The notes under the pieces were generated by a model. It ran no database searches, was not told where the DNA came from, and saw nothing but the letters and a program-made list of their open reading frames with translations. DNA of 54,629 bases from Saccharofermentans sp. (GTDB lineage: Bacteria; Bacillota; Clostridia; Saccharofermentanales; Saccharofermentanaceae): positions 1-54,629 of the forward strand of contig JAKSRD010000010.1 of assembly GCA_024403795.1 (NCBI GenBank), read 5' to 3'. A program made the position numbers and the translations under genes. Position 1 is the stretch's first letter. The number at the start of each line of letters is the position of its first letter. Of the stretch, positions 1 to 8,494 are shown one piece after another.

Positions 1-170
1 TTCAGAATAGTGCAACAGAAGTGAAGAGAAATTGTGTAGCTCTGTTGCATGCGAGCAGAAGAGTGCAACAGAAGATGGTAAGAAAACGCGTGTTCTGTTG
101 CGATTTTCAGAATAGTGCAACAGAAGTGAAGAGAAATTGTGTAGTTCTGTTGCATGCGAGCAGAAGAGTA
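1..170 (-). repeat. 53-bp palindromic tandem repeat array, partial (left edge)
   Basis: GCAACAG occurs at 12, 65 and 118, a strict 53-bp period, each copy paired with a CTGTTGC/TCTGTTGC arm about 30 bp further on. This is the reverse complement of the array at 14756-15312: same arms, same linker types, same period. The array breaks off after about 170, where the next unit would begin, and presumably continues to the left of the window. No gene is needed to explain the stretch; reading frames through it only translate the repeat. Confidence 0.9.
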
Positions 171-235
171 CCTGAGGTTTTACCTGACTTTTGGCGAAGT
201 GATCCGGCCATATCAGCAAAAGTATCCGTCCGGGC

Positions 236-273
236 AAAAAAAAAAGAGGTCATCTCGAATGAGATAACCTCTT
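236..273 (-). terminator. Rho-independent terminator of the tRNA cluster
   Basis: On the minus strand a hairpin with arms AGAGGTTATCTC and GAGATGACCTCT (one mismatched pair) and an ATTC loop is followed by a run of nine T. It lies directly downstream of tRNA-Phe. Confidence 0.9.
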
Positions 274-349
274 TGGTGCTCAGAGACAGAATCGAACTGC
301 CGACACGGGGATTTTCAGTCCCCTGCTCTACCGACTGAGCTATCTGAGC
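274..349 (-). tRNA. tRNA-Phe (GAA)
   Basis: Cloverleaf on the minus strand: acceptor GCTCAGA/TCTGAGC, anticodon stem GGGGA/TCCCC with loop CTGAAAA giving GAA, T-loop TTCGATT, discriminator A and encoded CCA. It is the last gene of a Val-Asp-Phe cluster. Confidence 0.97.
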
Positions 350-393
350 AAGAAACAGGCCGAACACCTTTAAAGTGTCCGGCCTAATCTTAA

Positions 394-471
394 TGGCGAC
401 GCAGAAGGGGCTCGAACCCTCGACCTCCAGCGTGACAGGCTGGCGTTCTAACCAGGCTGAACTACTGCGCC
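394..471 (-). tRNA. tRNA-Asp (GTC)
   Basis: Minus-strand cloverleaf: acceptor GGCGCAG/CTGCGTC with one G-U pair, anticodon loop CTGTCAC giving GTC, T-loop TTCGAGC, discriminator G as expected for tRNA-Asp, and encoded CCA. Confidence 0.97.
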
Positions 472-478
472 GTGCATT

Positions 479-554
479 TGGTGGAAACTACAGGGCTCGA
501 ACCTGTGACCCTCTGCTTGTAAGGCAGATGCTCTCCCAGCTGAGCTAAGCTTCC
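479..554 (-). tRNA. tRNA-Val (TAC)
   Basis: Minus-strand cloverleaf: acceptor GGAAGCT/AGTTTCC, anticodon stem CTGCC/AGCAG region with loop CTTACAA giving TAC, T-loop TTCGAGC, discriminator A, encoded CCA. First gene of the cluster. Confidence 0.97.
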
Positions 555-585
555 GTTAGCCACACCTTTTTCAAAGCGCGAATGA

Positions 586-615
586 ATTGTACAACATAAA
601 GTTGAGTTATGTCAA
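586..615 (-). promoter_or_regulatory. Promoter of the tRNA-Val-Asp-Phe cluster
   Basis: Minus-strand -35 TTGACA (610-615) and -10 TACAAT (586-591) with an 18-bp spacer, about 32 bp ahead of tRNA-Val. The rest of the 555-908 gap holds no gene I can support, only a GC-rich hairpin near 709-735 without a T tract. Confidence 0.75.
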
Positions 616-908
616 CCACGAATTTGAAATTTATCAAAAATTTGTCGCAAAAAGTTTCCTGAGCGACCGCAAAGGCCTTATTTATAAGCATCTCATAGCT
701 TTGATGCGGGAACGGTTCAGAGCCGTCCCGCTTGCCGATGAGAAGTTTACGAAGGCGTTCCTTTTCGACGATCCGCGCACGCAGACGAAGGCGTTCAGGC
801 GCTTGAATCTGAGCACGCATACGAACGTATACCGACAGAGAGGTTCCCTGCACAGCGACTGGTTTTCTTGCACAAAAATTCCGCGCGTACTAATTATTCG
901 TGTACTGA

Positions 909-1382
909 TTATTTGCGCGAGTAATACATATAGATATAAGTATTGCCGTCGTTTTCCTGAGAGATGATGTAGACAACGTTTTTGGTAGATTTCTCTTCGA
1001 GCTGAACGCCGAGAAACCAGATGAAAGAATCCTGGCGGGGCGTCGGAAGAAGAGTGCAGCCGTTCAGGCAATCAGCCTCGTATTGCTTATATTGCGTGTA
1101 GTCAAACATTTGACCCTGTGCACCGCCGTAGGTCTGTGAGAGCGCGATGACATAATCATCCGCTGCGCCGTTCTTGACCTTTATCTTGGCTTCGTAAGCG
1201 GCGCGCATATAGAGCATTCCGGCTTTCTTCACCTTTACTATCTCAAGATTCTCATCTTCACTTATCTTGTAATAGCTGGTCCTGTCGAGCAGTGCACTGT
1301 TCCTGTCATAGATAAAACCGCCTGCGAGGACGATGACAAGGATTATGGTAACTACAATAAGTACGATGTCGGTTTTCTTCAT
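909..1382 (-). CDS. Hypothetical membrane-anchored protein
   Basis: I do not recognise the family. The predicted protein (157 aa) starts MKKTDIVLIVVTIILVIVL, a short cytoplasmic lysine tip followed by one hydrophobic helix (about residues 5-25), and then a mostly polar extracytoplasmic domain of about 130 residues with two cysteines near residue 105-110 and several aromatic residues. The ATG at 1382 is preferred over the in-frame TTG at 1388 because a GGAG site lies about 10 bp upstream of it. It begins just after the tatD stop codon, so it is probably co-transcribed with metG-tatD. The function is unknown; surface anchoring is inferred from topology only. Confidence 0.7.
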   Translation of the reverse strand: MKKTDIVLIVVTIILVIVLAGGFIYDRNSALLDRTSYYKISEDENLEIVKVKKAGMLYMRAAYEAKIKVKNGAADDYVIALSQTYGGAQGQMFDYTQYKQYEADCLNGCTLLPTPRQDSFIWFLGVQLEEKSTKNVVYIISQENDGNTYIYMYYSRK

Positions 1383-1384
1383 GG

Positions 1385-2230
1385 TCAATACACTCCGTAT
1401 AATCTTCTGCCGTTATCATAGGTTATATGCGCGGCTTCATCAATAGACACGCCTTTTATCTCGGCCAGCTTGGCGCAGACATATGCGACGTGGCACGGCT
1501 CGTTGATGAGTCCCCTGTTTGGCTCCGGCGTCAGGTACGGACTGTCCGTCTCAATAACGATCCTGTCCCATGGCGCATTTGCGGCAACTTCCGGAGTCTT
1601 CTTGTTATTCTTGAATGTGATCGGTCCGTCAAAGCCCAGATAGAACCCCATCTTCAGGAGCTCCTGTGATGCCTCTAACGAGCACGAGCAGCAATGGCAT
1701 ACACCGGGCACGTCCCTGAGCTTGCCCTCCTTATGGAAGCTCCTCAGGATGTCCAGGCAGTCTCCCGTCGCTTCACGTTCGTGCAGGATGATCGGCACGT
1801 CATACTCTTTGGCGAGCAGGAGCTGCTTCTCGAAAACCTCTCTCTGCACATTCCTCTCTGACAGATCGTAATAGTAATCCAGACCGATCTCGCCCAGAGC
1901 CATCACTTTATGCGCCTCACGCGCCTCCAGGACGTCTCTTAAGTATCTCTCGGTATCTTCGGTGTAATCTTTCGCCTCGTGCGGATGAACGCCGCAGGAA
2001 GCGTATAATGCGATGCCTTCGAAGCCGTCGTACTTCGCCGTAAGATCGATCGCGAGCCTCGAAGTTCTCTCGCTGTCTGCGGGAATGAGCATCGACATAA
2101 CGCCTGAAGCCCTGCATCTTCGCAGGATATCTCCAGTCAAAACATCAGCATGCGCATATTTACTGTCGTAGATATGCGCATGCGTGTCAAAAAACTTAGC
2201 TGTTCCGCTGTAGTAGACCGGTTCTTTCAC
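1385..2230 (-). CDS. tatD: TatD family metal-dependent hydrolase
   Basis: TatD/YcfH-type metal-dependent hydrolase of the TIM-barrel amidohydrolase superfamily, 281 aa, a usual length. TatD proteins act as 3'-to-5' exonucleases or D-aminoacyl-tRNA deacylases. Seen: N-terminal metal motif FFDTHAHIYD, the GEIGLDYYYD block with the catalytic Glu, an HER motif near residue 155, HCC near 180, and the C-terminal ETDSPYLTPEP motif. It starts with GTG at 2230, with GAGAGG upstream. It follows metG, as in Bacillus (metS-yabD). Confidence 0.93.
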   Translation of the reverse strand: MKEPVYYSGTAKFFDTHAHIYDSKYAHADVLTGDILRRCRASGVMSMLIPADSERTSRLAIDLTAKYDGFEGIALYASCGVHPHEAKDYTEDTERYLRDVLEAREAHKVMALGEIGLDYYYDLSERNVQREVFEKQLLLAKEYDVPIILHEREATGDCLDILRSFHKEGKLRDVPGVCHCCSCSLEASQELLKMGFYLGFDGPITFKNNKKTPEVAANAPWDRIVIETDSPYLTPEPNRGLINEPCHVAYVCAKLAEIKGVSIDEAAHITYDNGRRLYGVY

Positions 2231-2277
2231 GTTCTATCAGCCTCTCTGTTAATTTGTTTGCGGCGCACGGTATCTGC

Positions 2278-2369
2278 CTGTGCGAACCACCGTTGGCACC
2301 CGTTCACGCCGCACATTGTGCGGCTGTGCGAACCACCGGTGGCACCCCTTCGCGACCGTTTGCTCCGGG
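2278..2369. repeat. Two tandem copies of a 46-bp imperfect repeat
   Basis: CTGTGCGAACCACCG begins at 2278 and again at 2324; the following 30 bases are similar but diverged. They lie in the GC-rich gap between metG and tatD, together with a CCGCCG-TAA-CGGCGG hairpin near 2382-2396. No coding role is apparent. Confidence 0.7.
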
Positions 2370-2435
2370 TCACACGTGCTGCCGCCGTAACGGCGGGCGC
2401 CGCGGGTACTTTTTCGAGATATCGTGGGAAAGATA

Positions 2436-4376
2436 TCAGGAAATATCAGCACCGGCCTCAACGGAATCGTCGAACTCGAGGACACGGTAACCGTCGCCGT
2501 ACTTGACGGAGAGGATCATGCCGTTACTCTCATAGCCCATCATCTTGCGAGGCTCGAGGTTAACGATCATTGCAAGCGTCTTGCCAATGAGATCCTCAGG
2601 CTTGTAGTATTTAGCAATTCCGGAGAGGACCTGTCTCTCGCCGAAACCGTCATCAACCTTGAACTTAAGGAGCTTGTCGGATTTCGGAACCTTCTCGCAC
2701 TCAAGGACCTTAACTGCACGGAGATCCAACGCAGCAAAGTTATCGAACTTGGTGAGTTCCTTCAAAGGCTCAAGATCCTTGCCCTTCTCTTCTTCAGCCG
2801 GGAACATCTTGTTGAGTTCCTCGATCTCCTTGTCGATGTCGAGACGAGGGAAAAGAACCTCACCCTTAGTAACCGTAACATCGGAAGCCAAAGCGTGTCT
2901 TACCTTTGTGCTCTCCCATGTTGTGACGGAAGCATCTGCACCGATCTGCTCATAGATCTTGGGTGATGTATGAGGCATTACAGGCTCAAGAAGGATCGAT
3001 ACGCGTCTGATGGCATCAAGCAGGTTATAGAGAACTGCTGCAAGACGCGGCTTAGCCGTCTCATCCTTGGCAAGCTTCCAGGGCTCATTCTCGTCGATAT
3101 ACTTGTTGGCACGAGCGATAACACTGAAGATCTTTGCAAGACCGTCAGAGAAACGCATTGAGCTGTATGCTTCGTCAACATAGTCCGTGAGACCGTCGAG
3201 CTGAGCGAGGAGATCCTCGTCAGAATCGTTGAAGTCCTTCTCAGCAGGAAGTGTTCCGTCAAAATACTTGATGGCCATTGCAACCGTTCTGGACACGAGG
3301 TTACCGAGATCGTTTGCAAGGTCGGAATTGATCCTTGAGAACATCTGCTCATTTGAATACGGGCAGTCAGAACCGAAGACCATCTCTCTCAAGAGGTGGT
3401 ATCTCAAAGCATCAGCGCCGTATCTGTCGCACAATACGAACGGATCGACAACGTTGCCCTTGGACTTGCTCATCTTTCCGCCGCCTTCACCGAATGTGAT
3501 CCATCCGTGGCCGAATACATGATCCGGCAGGGGCTCGCCCAACGCCATAAGGATCGAAGGCCAGATGAGCGAATGGAATCTTACGATCTCCTTCGCCATT
3601 ACGTGCATATCTGCAGGCCAGTATTTCTCATAGTCGTTATAAGTATCGTTCATGAAGCCCAAAGCAGAGATATAGTTTGTCAACGCATCGAGCCAAACGT
3701 ATACGATGTGCTTGTCATCGAAAGTAACCGGGATACCCCACTTGAAGCTTGTTCTGGATACGCAAAGATCCTGAAGACCGGGATCCAGGAAGTTGTGGAT
3801 CATCTCGTTTACACGTGACTTCGGATTAAGGAAATTCTTCTCCTCATCAAGGAGCAACTCGCGAAGTCTGGGCTCAAACTCGGAAAGCTTGAAGAAATAA
3901 GCCTCTTCTTTAGCGTCCGTTACTTCTCTTCCGCAGTCAGGGCACTTGCCGTCAACAAGCTGGCTCTCCGTCCAGAAAGACTCGCAGGGTGTGCAATACT
4001 TTCCCTTGTACTCGCCCTTATAGATGTATCCATCCTTATAAAGCTTCTCGAAAATGTTCTGAACCGTCTGAATATGATAATCGTCAGTAGTTCTTACGAA
4101 TCTGTCGTACTTGATATCAAGCGTAGCCCAAAGTTTCTTGAAGTTCGCAACGATCTCGTCGACATAAGCCTTAGGTGTAACGCCCAAAGACTCCGCCTTC
4201 TTCTCGATCTTCTGACCGTGCTCATCGGTTCCCGTGAGGAACATGACATCATAACCCTGCATTCGCTTCATTCTGGCGATACAATCGCAAGCGAGCGTCG
4301 AATAGCAATGTCCGATATGCGGATTGCCTGACGGATAGTAGATCGGTGTCGTGATGTAGAATTTCTTCTGTTCCAT
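2436..4376 (-). CDS. metG: Methionyl-tRNA synthetase
   Basis: Charges tRNA-Met in the cytoplasm. The 646-aa protein has the class I HIGH motif (PHIGH, residues 19-23), a zinc knuckle with CTPC and CPDC around residues 130-150, the KMSKS loop near residue 300, the anticodon-binding helical domain, and a C-terminal EMAP/Trbp-like tRNA-binding domain (about 540-646), as in the dimeric bacterial form. AGGAGG lies 7 bp upstream of the ATG. It heads a metG-tatD-hypothetical transcript on the minus strand. Confidence 0.98.
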   Translation of the reverse strand: MEQKKFYITTPIYYPSGNPHIGHCYSTLACDCIARMKRMQGYDVMFLTGTDEHGQKIEKKAESLGVTPKAYVDEIVANFKKLWATLDIKYDRFVRTTDDYHIQTVQNIFEKLYKDGYIYKGEYKGKYCTPCESFWTESQLVDGKCPDCGREVTDAKEEAYFFKLSEFEPRLRELLLDEEKNFLNPKSRVNEMIHNFLDPGLQDLCVSRTSFKWGIPVTFDDKHIVYVWLDALTNYISALGFMNDTYNDYEKYWPADMHVMAKEIVRFHSLIWPSILMALGEPLPDHVFGHGWITFGEGGGKMSKSKGNVVDPFVLCDRYGADALRYHLLREMVFGSDCPYSNEQMFSRINSDLANDLGNLVSRTVAMAIKYFDGTLPAEKDFNDSDEDLLAQLDGLTDYVDEAYSSMRFSDGLAKIFSVIARANKYIDENEPWKLAKDETAKPRLAAVLYNLLDAIRRVSILLEPVMPHTSPKIYEQIGADASVTTWESTKVRHALASDVTVTKGEVLFPRLDIDKEIEELNKMFPAEEEKGKDLEPLKELTKFDNFAALDLRAVKVLECEKVPKSDKLLKFKVDDGFGERQVLSGIAKYYKPEDLIGKTLAMIVNLEPRKMMGYESNGMILSVKYGDGYRVLEFDDSVEAGADIS

Positions 4377-4453
4377 TTCGTTCCTCCTCGCGCGTAAGTA
4401 TTAAAGGTGCGCGTAATTAAATGATTATAGTGATTTAAGGCGTAGTTTTCAAG

Positions 4454-4513
4454 GCGGACGGAAAGGTGGACAGATAGGTTGACGGATAGGCGTACAGATA
4501 GTATGACGGATGA
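4454..4513. repeat. 12-bp minisatellite, five copies
   Basis: Five adjacent 12-mers (4454, 4466, 4478, 4490, 4502) follow the pattern gNgGACRGATAG. They lie in the 356-bp gap between metG and the LysR gene (4377-4732). I see no gene in that gap, only this repeat and one copy of the TTTTCGAG octamer at 4656. Confidence 0.75.
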
Positions 4514-4732
4514 GCAGGCGCGTAGACAGAAATGTCAACCTGTGCTGTTATTTTTTATGCGGATGACTAATGAGCGAAAACGTCATTCAAAAGCGCTGAT
4601 TATCAGATTTTGGATGACTTCCCTGTCAGCAAACCGACATTGTCCCAAAGCACCGTTTTCGAGTGCATTTTGGTCAAAGCTAAGACTTATCACCACCGGA
4701 TGCAGACTGCATAGGCGACTCAAATCCCCTCC

Positions 4733-5614
4733 TCACCCGCGGATCAACTCGGCGAACTTCGCGCACGCCACAGAAGGGGTAGTCTGCTTGGAGTAGAGCA
4801 TGCTGACGGCGCGCGTCGGGAATTCGGCGTCGACCTTGAGTTTGCGGACCGCGCCTGACTCAAGCGCCTCGGCGGAGAGCTCCTCGGTGACGACTGCGAT
4901 GCCGAGACCGATCTTGGCAAGCGAGATAAGAAGTTCGTAACTGGCGAGCTCTATCTCGGGTTCGAGCCTCAAGCCTTCTTTGAGGAAAACATCCTCCAGG
5001 AATCGCCTCGAGCCCGCCTCCTTCTCCAGGAGAATTAGCGGCATCGCGGTGAGGTCCTTCAGAGAATATGTGGCATCGAAGTCGATCGGATAGTCCGGTG
5101 CTGCGACAAATGCCGTATGCGTCTTGAAGCAAAGAAAGCTCTCGAATTCTTCAGGCTTCTCGTTCGTGGTCGCGAAAACCATATCCACGATTCCCGTCTC
5201 CAGGTAATTCATAACACGCTTGGATGTGCCGTTCAGGATGTGGATGCGTACACCGGGATATTTGCGGTGGTAAGTCTCAAGGTACGGAAGCAGGAAGTTG
5301 TCAGTCAGCGTGTTGCTCGCGCCGATTACAAGTTCACCGCCGGTAAGATTCTTATTCTCATTAATTCGCGATTCGCCGGATTCGATCATGGCAAGAGCGC
5401 CTGAGACATATTCGTACAAAGTGGCGCCGTCTTTCGTAAGGGTAACGCCTTTCTTGGATCGCGAGAAAAGCCTCACACCCAATGCGTGCTCGAGTGCATT
5501 CAGAGTCTGGCTTACGGCCGACTGGCTTATATACATCTCTTTGGCAGCCGCCGTGATGTTACCTGCTTCAGCTACTGCTTTGAAGATCCTGTACTGGTCG
5601 AGTTTTGCCTGCAT
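4733..5614 (-). CDS. LysR family transcriptional regulator
   Basis: A 293-aa LysR regulator: winged HTH at residues 1-62 (Y-R-I-F-K-A-V-A-E start, AAAKEMYISQSAVSQTL recognition region), followed by a periplasmic-binding-like effector domain (about 90-290). The start at 5614 is chosen over 5656 because GGAGG precedes it and the LysR domain begins there. It is transcribed divergently from the F420-ligase-like gene at 5760. LysR proteins usually control their own gene and a divergent neighbour, so that gene is the obvious target; this is inference. The effector is unknown. Confidence 0.92.
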   Translation of the reverse strand: MQAKLDQYRIFKAVAEAGNITAAAKEMYISQSAVSQTLNALEHALGVRLFSRSKKGVTLTKDGATLYEYVSGALAMIESGESRINENKNLTGGELVIGASNTLTDNFLLPYLETYHRKYPGVRIHILNGTSKRVMNYLETGIVDMVFATTNEKPEEFESFLCFKTHTAFVAAPDYPIDFDATYSLKDLTAMPLILLEKEAGSRRFLEDVFLKEGLRLEPEIELASYELLISLAKIGLGIAVVTEELSAEALESGAVRKLKVDAEFPTRAVSMLYSKQTTPSVACAKFAELIRG

Positions 5615-5663
5615 TCTTGAGATATCCTCCAATGCATCTATCCATAAGTTATTCAAATTGCAA

Positions 5664-5709
5664 GCATAAGTATATTCTGTTTTGCTTATGTATTCAACTG
5701 TACTATAAT
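5664..5709 (+). promoter_or_regulatory. Likely LysR operator and promoter of the F420-ligase-like gene
   Basis: CATAAG (5665-5670) and CTTATG (5685-5690) form an inverted repeat separated by 14 bp, in the style of a LysR box. A perfect -10 TATAAT follows at 5704-5709, with only a poor -35 (TTGCTT, spacing 15), consistent with an activator-dependent promoter. Confidence 0.45.
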
Positions 5710-5759
5710 TACGGCGTTAATAAATAACAATCAACGCACATTTGCGAGGAGGTAACTTT

Positions 5760-6956
5760 ATGGCAGATCGTAAAGTAGGTACAATCTCAAGAGGTATCAG
5801 GTGCCCCATCATTCGTCAGGGTGACGATCTTTCTGAGATAGTAACAAACAGTGTTCTCGAGGCATGCGAGGCAGAGGGCTTCGAACTTCGTGACAGAGAC
5901 GTTATTTCAATGACAGAGTCCATCGTTGCAAGAGCACAGGGCAACTACTGCTCAGTAGAAGATATCGCAACAGATGTTAAGAATAAGTTCGGCGGCGAGA
6001 CAGTCGGCGTTATCTTCCCTATCCTTTCACGTAACAGATTCGCCATCTGCCTCAAGGGTATCGCAATGGGATGCAAGAAGATCGTTCTCATGCTCTCCTA
6101 CCCTTCAGACGAAGTCGGCAACCAGCTCGTAAGCCTCGACAAGATCGATGAGGCTGGCGTTAATCCTTACAGCGACGTTCTTTCACTTGAGAAGTATCGT
6201 GAGCTTTTCGGATACATCAAGCACGAGTTCACAGGCGTTGACTATGTTGAGTACTACTCAGAAGTAATCAAGGCGACAGGTTGTGACGTTGAGATCGTTT
6301 TCGCTAACCAGGCAAAGGCAATCCTTGATTACACAAAGAATGTAATTAACTGCGACATTCACACAAGAGCAAGAACAAAGAGAATTCTCCTCGCTGCAGG
6401 CGCTGAGAAGGTTTGCGGCCTCGACGAGATCATGAGCGCTCCCATCAACGGCAGCGGATGCAATGAGCGTTACGGCTTGCTCGGTTCCAACAAGGCTACA
6501 GAAGATCAGGTTAAGCTCTTCCCTCGTGAGTGCAAGGACCTCGTTCTCGACATTCAGGCTAAGATCCTCGCTAAGACAGGCAAGCACGTTGAAGTAATGG
6601 TTTACGGTGACGGCGCTTTCAAAGATCCTCAGGGTAAGATCTGGGAGCTCGCTGACCCTTGTGTCTCACCTGCTTTCACAGACGGTCTCAAGGGTACACC
6701 TAACGAGCTCAAGCTCAAGTACCTCGCAGACAATGATTTTGCTGATCTCTCCGGCGAAGCACTTAAGAACGCTATCTCCGAGAGCATCAAGGCTAAGGAC
6801 GCAAACCTCGTTGGTAAGATGGCAAGCGAAGGTACAACACCTCGTCAGCTCACAGACCTCATCGGTTCTTTGTGCGACCTTACTTCCGGTTCAGGCGACA
6901 AGGGTACACCTGTTGTCCTCGTTCAGGGTTATTTCGATAACTACACAAACGCTTGA
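5760..6956 (+). CDS. Coenzyme F420-0:L-glutamate ligase-like protein
   Basis: A 398-aa member of the F420_ligase (CofE-like) family. CofE adds glutamates to F420-0, but this longer Firmicutes branch occurs in organisms not known to make F420, and its substrate is uncertain. Seen: RGIRCPIIRQGDDL near the N-terminus, a VISMTESIVARAQGN block, the ILSRNRF and LMLSYPSDEVGNQL motifs, and a C-terminal ligase-like region ending TPVVLVQGYFDNY. The ATG at 5760 follows a strong GAGGAGG. Threonine is encoded almost only by ACA, unlike the flanking genes, which suggests selection for high expression. It is monocistronic, with a terminator at 6984. Confidence 0.85.
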   Translation: MADRKVGTISRGIRCPIIRQGDDLSEIVTNSVLEACEAEGFELRDRDVISMTESIVARAQGNYCSVEDIATDVKNKFGGETVGVIFPILSRNRFAICLKGIAMGCKKIVLMLSYPSDEVGNQLVSLDKIDEAGVNPYSDVLSLEKYRELFGYIKHEFTGVDYVEYYSEVIKATGCDVEIVFANQAKAILDYTKNVINCDIHTRARTKRILLAAGAEKVCGLDEIMSAPINGSGCNERYGLLGSNKATEDQVKLFPRECKDLVLDIQAKILAKTGKHVEVMVYGDGAFKDPQGKIWELADPCVSPAFTDGLKGTPNELKLKYLADNDFADLSGEALKNAISESIKAKDANLVGKMASEGTTPRQLTDLIGSLCDLTSGSGDKGTPVVLVQGYFDNYTNA

Positions 6957-6983
6957 TTCGAAAGTCATAATTAAGTTTGCAGG

Positions 6984-7015
6984 CTGCGTCCGAGTGATCG
7001 GGCGCAGTTTTTATT
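6984..7015 (+). terminator. Rho-independent terminator after the F420-ligase-like gene
   Basis: Ten-bp stem CTGCGTCCGA/TCGGGCGCAG with a GTGA loop and one T-G pair, followed by TTTTTATT. It also lies between two convergent transcripts. Confidence 0.9.
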
Positions 7016-7024
7016 GCTCCGTCA

Positions 7025-8494
7025 TCACTTCATCGGCAGCATGATCTCAAAGCTGTACTTGAAATACTCCGCGTGCGCAGGATCTGTCTCCTCGGTGATG
7101 ATCTCGAAGTCGCCGTCGTACTTGGCAACAACGTTCTTTATATTGTAGATGCCGAAGCCGTGATTGTCGGAATTTTTGGAGGAGATGATCTTATTGTCCT
7201 TGCGTATGATCGGCGCCGGCGAATAATTGGTCTCGGTTATGAGCATGAAGTTGTTATTTCTCCGCATCTCGAAAACAACAGTCCGCGTCTCCTCGTCTGT
7301 ATCAAGCCCGTAGAAGCCTCCCACCGCCTCTATCGCATTATCGAGCAGGTTGCCAATGACCGTGCAAAGATCGGCAGGGTTCAATGTGCAGCCGTAGAGA
7401 TCACCGGAGACCTTGAGAGTAATGCCGCGGAGAGAAGCTTTGTTATTCTTGTCGGACAGGATTGCGTCGGCGATGTCGTTGCCGGTCCTGTAGAAGACAT
7501 CAGCGGATGTAATCTGCTGATTAAGTTCAGCGGTGTATTTCAAGAGCTCATCGTAGTTCTGTGCTTTGGCAAGTTCCTCGATGACAAGCAAATGATTCTT
7601 CATGTCATGCTTGACGCGGCGGATCTCAAAGTTGCTCTGCTTGACAGCTTCGTAGTGGGAAGCCTGCGCGGAGAGCATCTCGTTGTTGATGTGGGTTACG
7701 CGCTTGTAGTAGCGGTCCTTTGCAAGGATGACGCCGAAGCACACAGTCAGCGTATTGACCGCTGCTGCAGAGAGCATCATGAGGGACATCACATAAGGGC
7801 CGCCGACAGCACCTGAGACAATCAGTATGACACCGACTGCATAAGCCGTTATATGAACAAACACATCGATAGCAGTTACGAAAAGCGCGTTCTCCTTGTG
7901 CCAGCTCTCCTGGTCCTCTGAAGCAGAAGCGCGGCTGAGCGGAATAAACACGATCACGGGCACCAAGCCTGATACCAAGCCGGCAACATAAGGGAATGCC
8001 GGACTGTCTACCAGATTCATAAAGCCCGACAGGAAGCTGCTGATCTCACCGTAAATAATGAGTGAAGTAAACAGCGCGCAACAATGGAAAACACCGCCGG
8101 TAAATGTCCCTTTGCCAATGAACCAGAACGCTACAGATACGGAGAGCGCAGCGGCAACCGCGCCAAATAGAATCCAAGGAACGGCAATCTGCGTCGTATC
8201 GGCAATCCCCTCTTCTGCAACCAATCCGGAAGAATCGACAGCCGGTGCAAAAGAGATTACAGAGAATAACGTATAGAACAGCGCTGCAGAGATTAATGTC
8301 GACAGCAGCCGCAATGCCGCGCGCACCTTCGAAGCACCTGAAGATACCGTTCCCCCTGAAGTATCGGACGAAAAGAAGTCTGACTTACTTACTGCAAATT
8401 CAGTCTTATAAACAAATCTGACCAGCATAACCTCTCCGATATAAACTGAGACGGCGGAAAGAAATGTTAACAAAACGCCAAGAACACCGATCAT
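7025..8494 (-). CDS. AgrC-like sensor histidine kinase (GHKL)
   Basis: Membrane sensor kinase of 489 aa. About six or seven hydrophobic segments occupy the first ~250 residues. They are followed by a cytoplasmic helix with the phosphoacceptor-type motif KHDMKNHL (H near residue 295) and a GHKL ATPase domain with N-box NLLDNAIEAV (about 380) and the glycine motif HGFGIYNI (about 450). This is the HPK10/AgrC architecture, normally paired with a LytTR regulator, and such a gene overlaps it upstream by 4 bp (ATGA). Peptide sensing is common in this class; the ligand here is unknown. Confidence 0.92.
   Translation of the reverse strand: MIGVLGVLLTFLSAVSVYIGEVMLVRFVYKTEFAVSKSDFFSSDTSGGTVSSGASKVRAALRLLSTLISAALFYTLFSVISFAPAVDSSGLVAEEGIADTTQIAVPWILFGAVAAALSVSVAFWFIGKGTFTGGVFHCCALFTSLIIYGEISSFLSGFMNLVDSPAFPYVAGLVSGLVPVIVFIPLSRASASEDQESWHKENALFVTAIDVFVHITAYAVGVILIVSGAVGGPYVMSLMMLSAAAVNTLTVCFGVILAKDRYYKRVTHINNEMLSAQASHYEAVKQSNFEIRRVKHDMKNHLLVIEELAKAQNYDELLKYTAELNQQITSADVFYRTGNDIADAILSDKNNKASLRGITLKVSGDLYGCTLNPADLCTVIGNLLDNAIEAVGGFYGLDTDEETRTVVFEMRRNNNFMLITETNYSPAPIIRKDNKIISSKNSDNHGFGIYNIKNVVAKYDGDFEIITEETDPAHAEYFKYSFEIMLPMK

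Noticed and set aside
21..338. Plus-strand open frame across the left array and tRNA-Phe
   Set aside because: It translates repeat DNA and then the antisense of a tRNA and its terminator.
545..1071. Overlapping open frames in the gap upstream of the tRNA cluster and over the small membrane gene
   Set aside because: No ribosome sites or recognisable domains; they are shadows of GC-rich DNA and of the 909-1382 gene.
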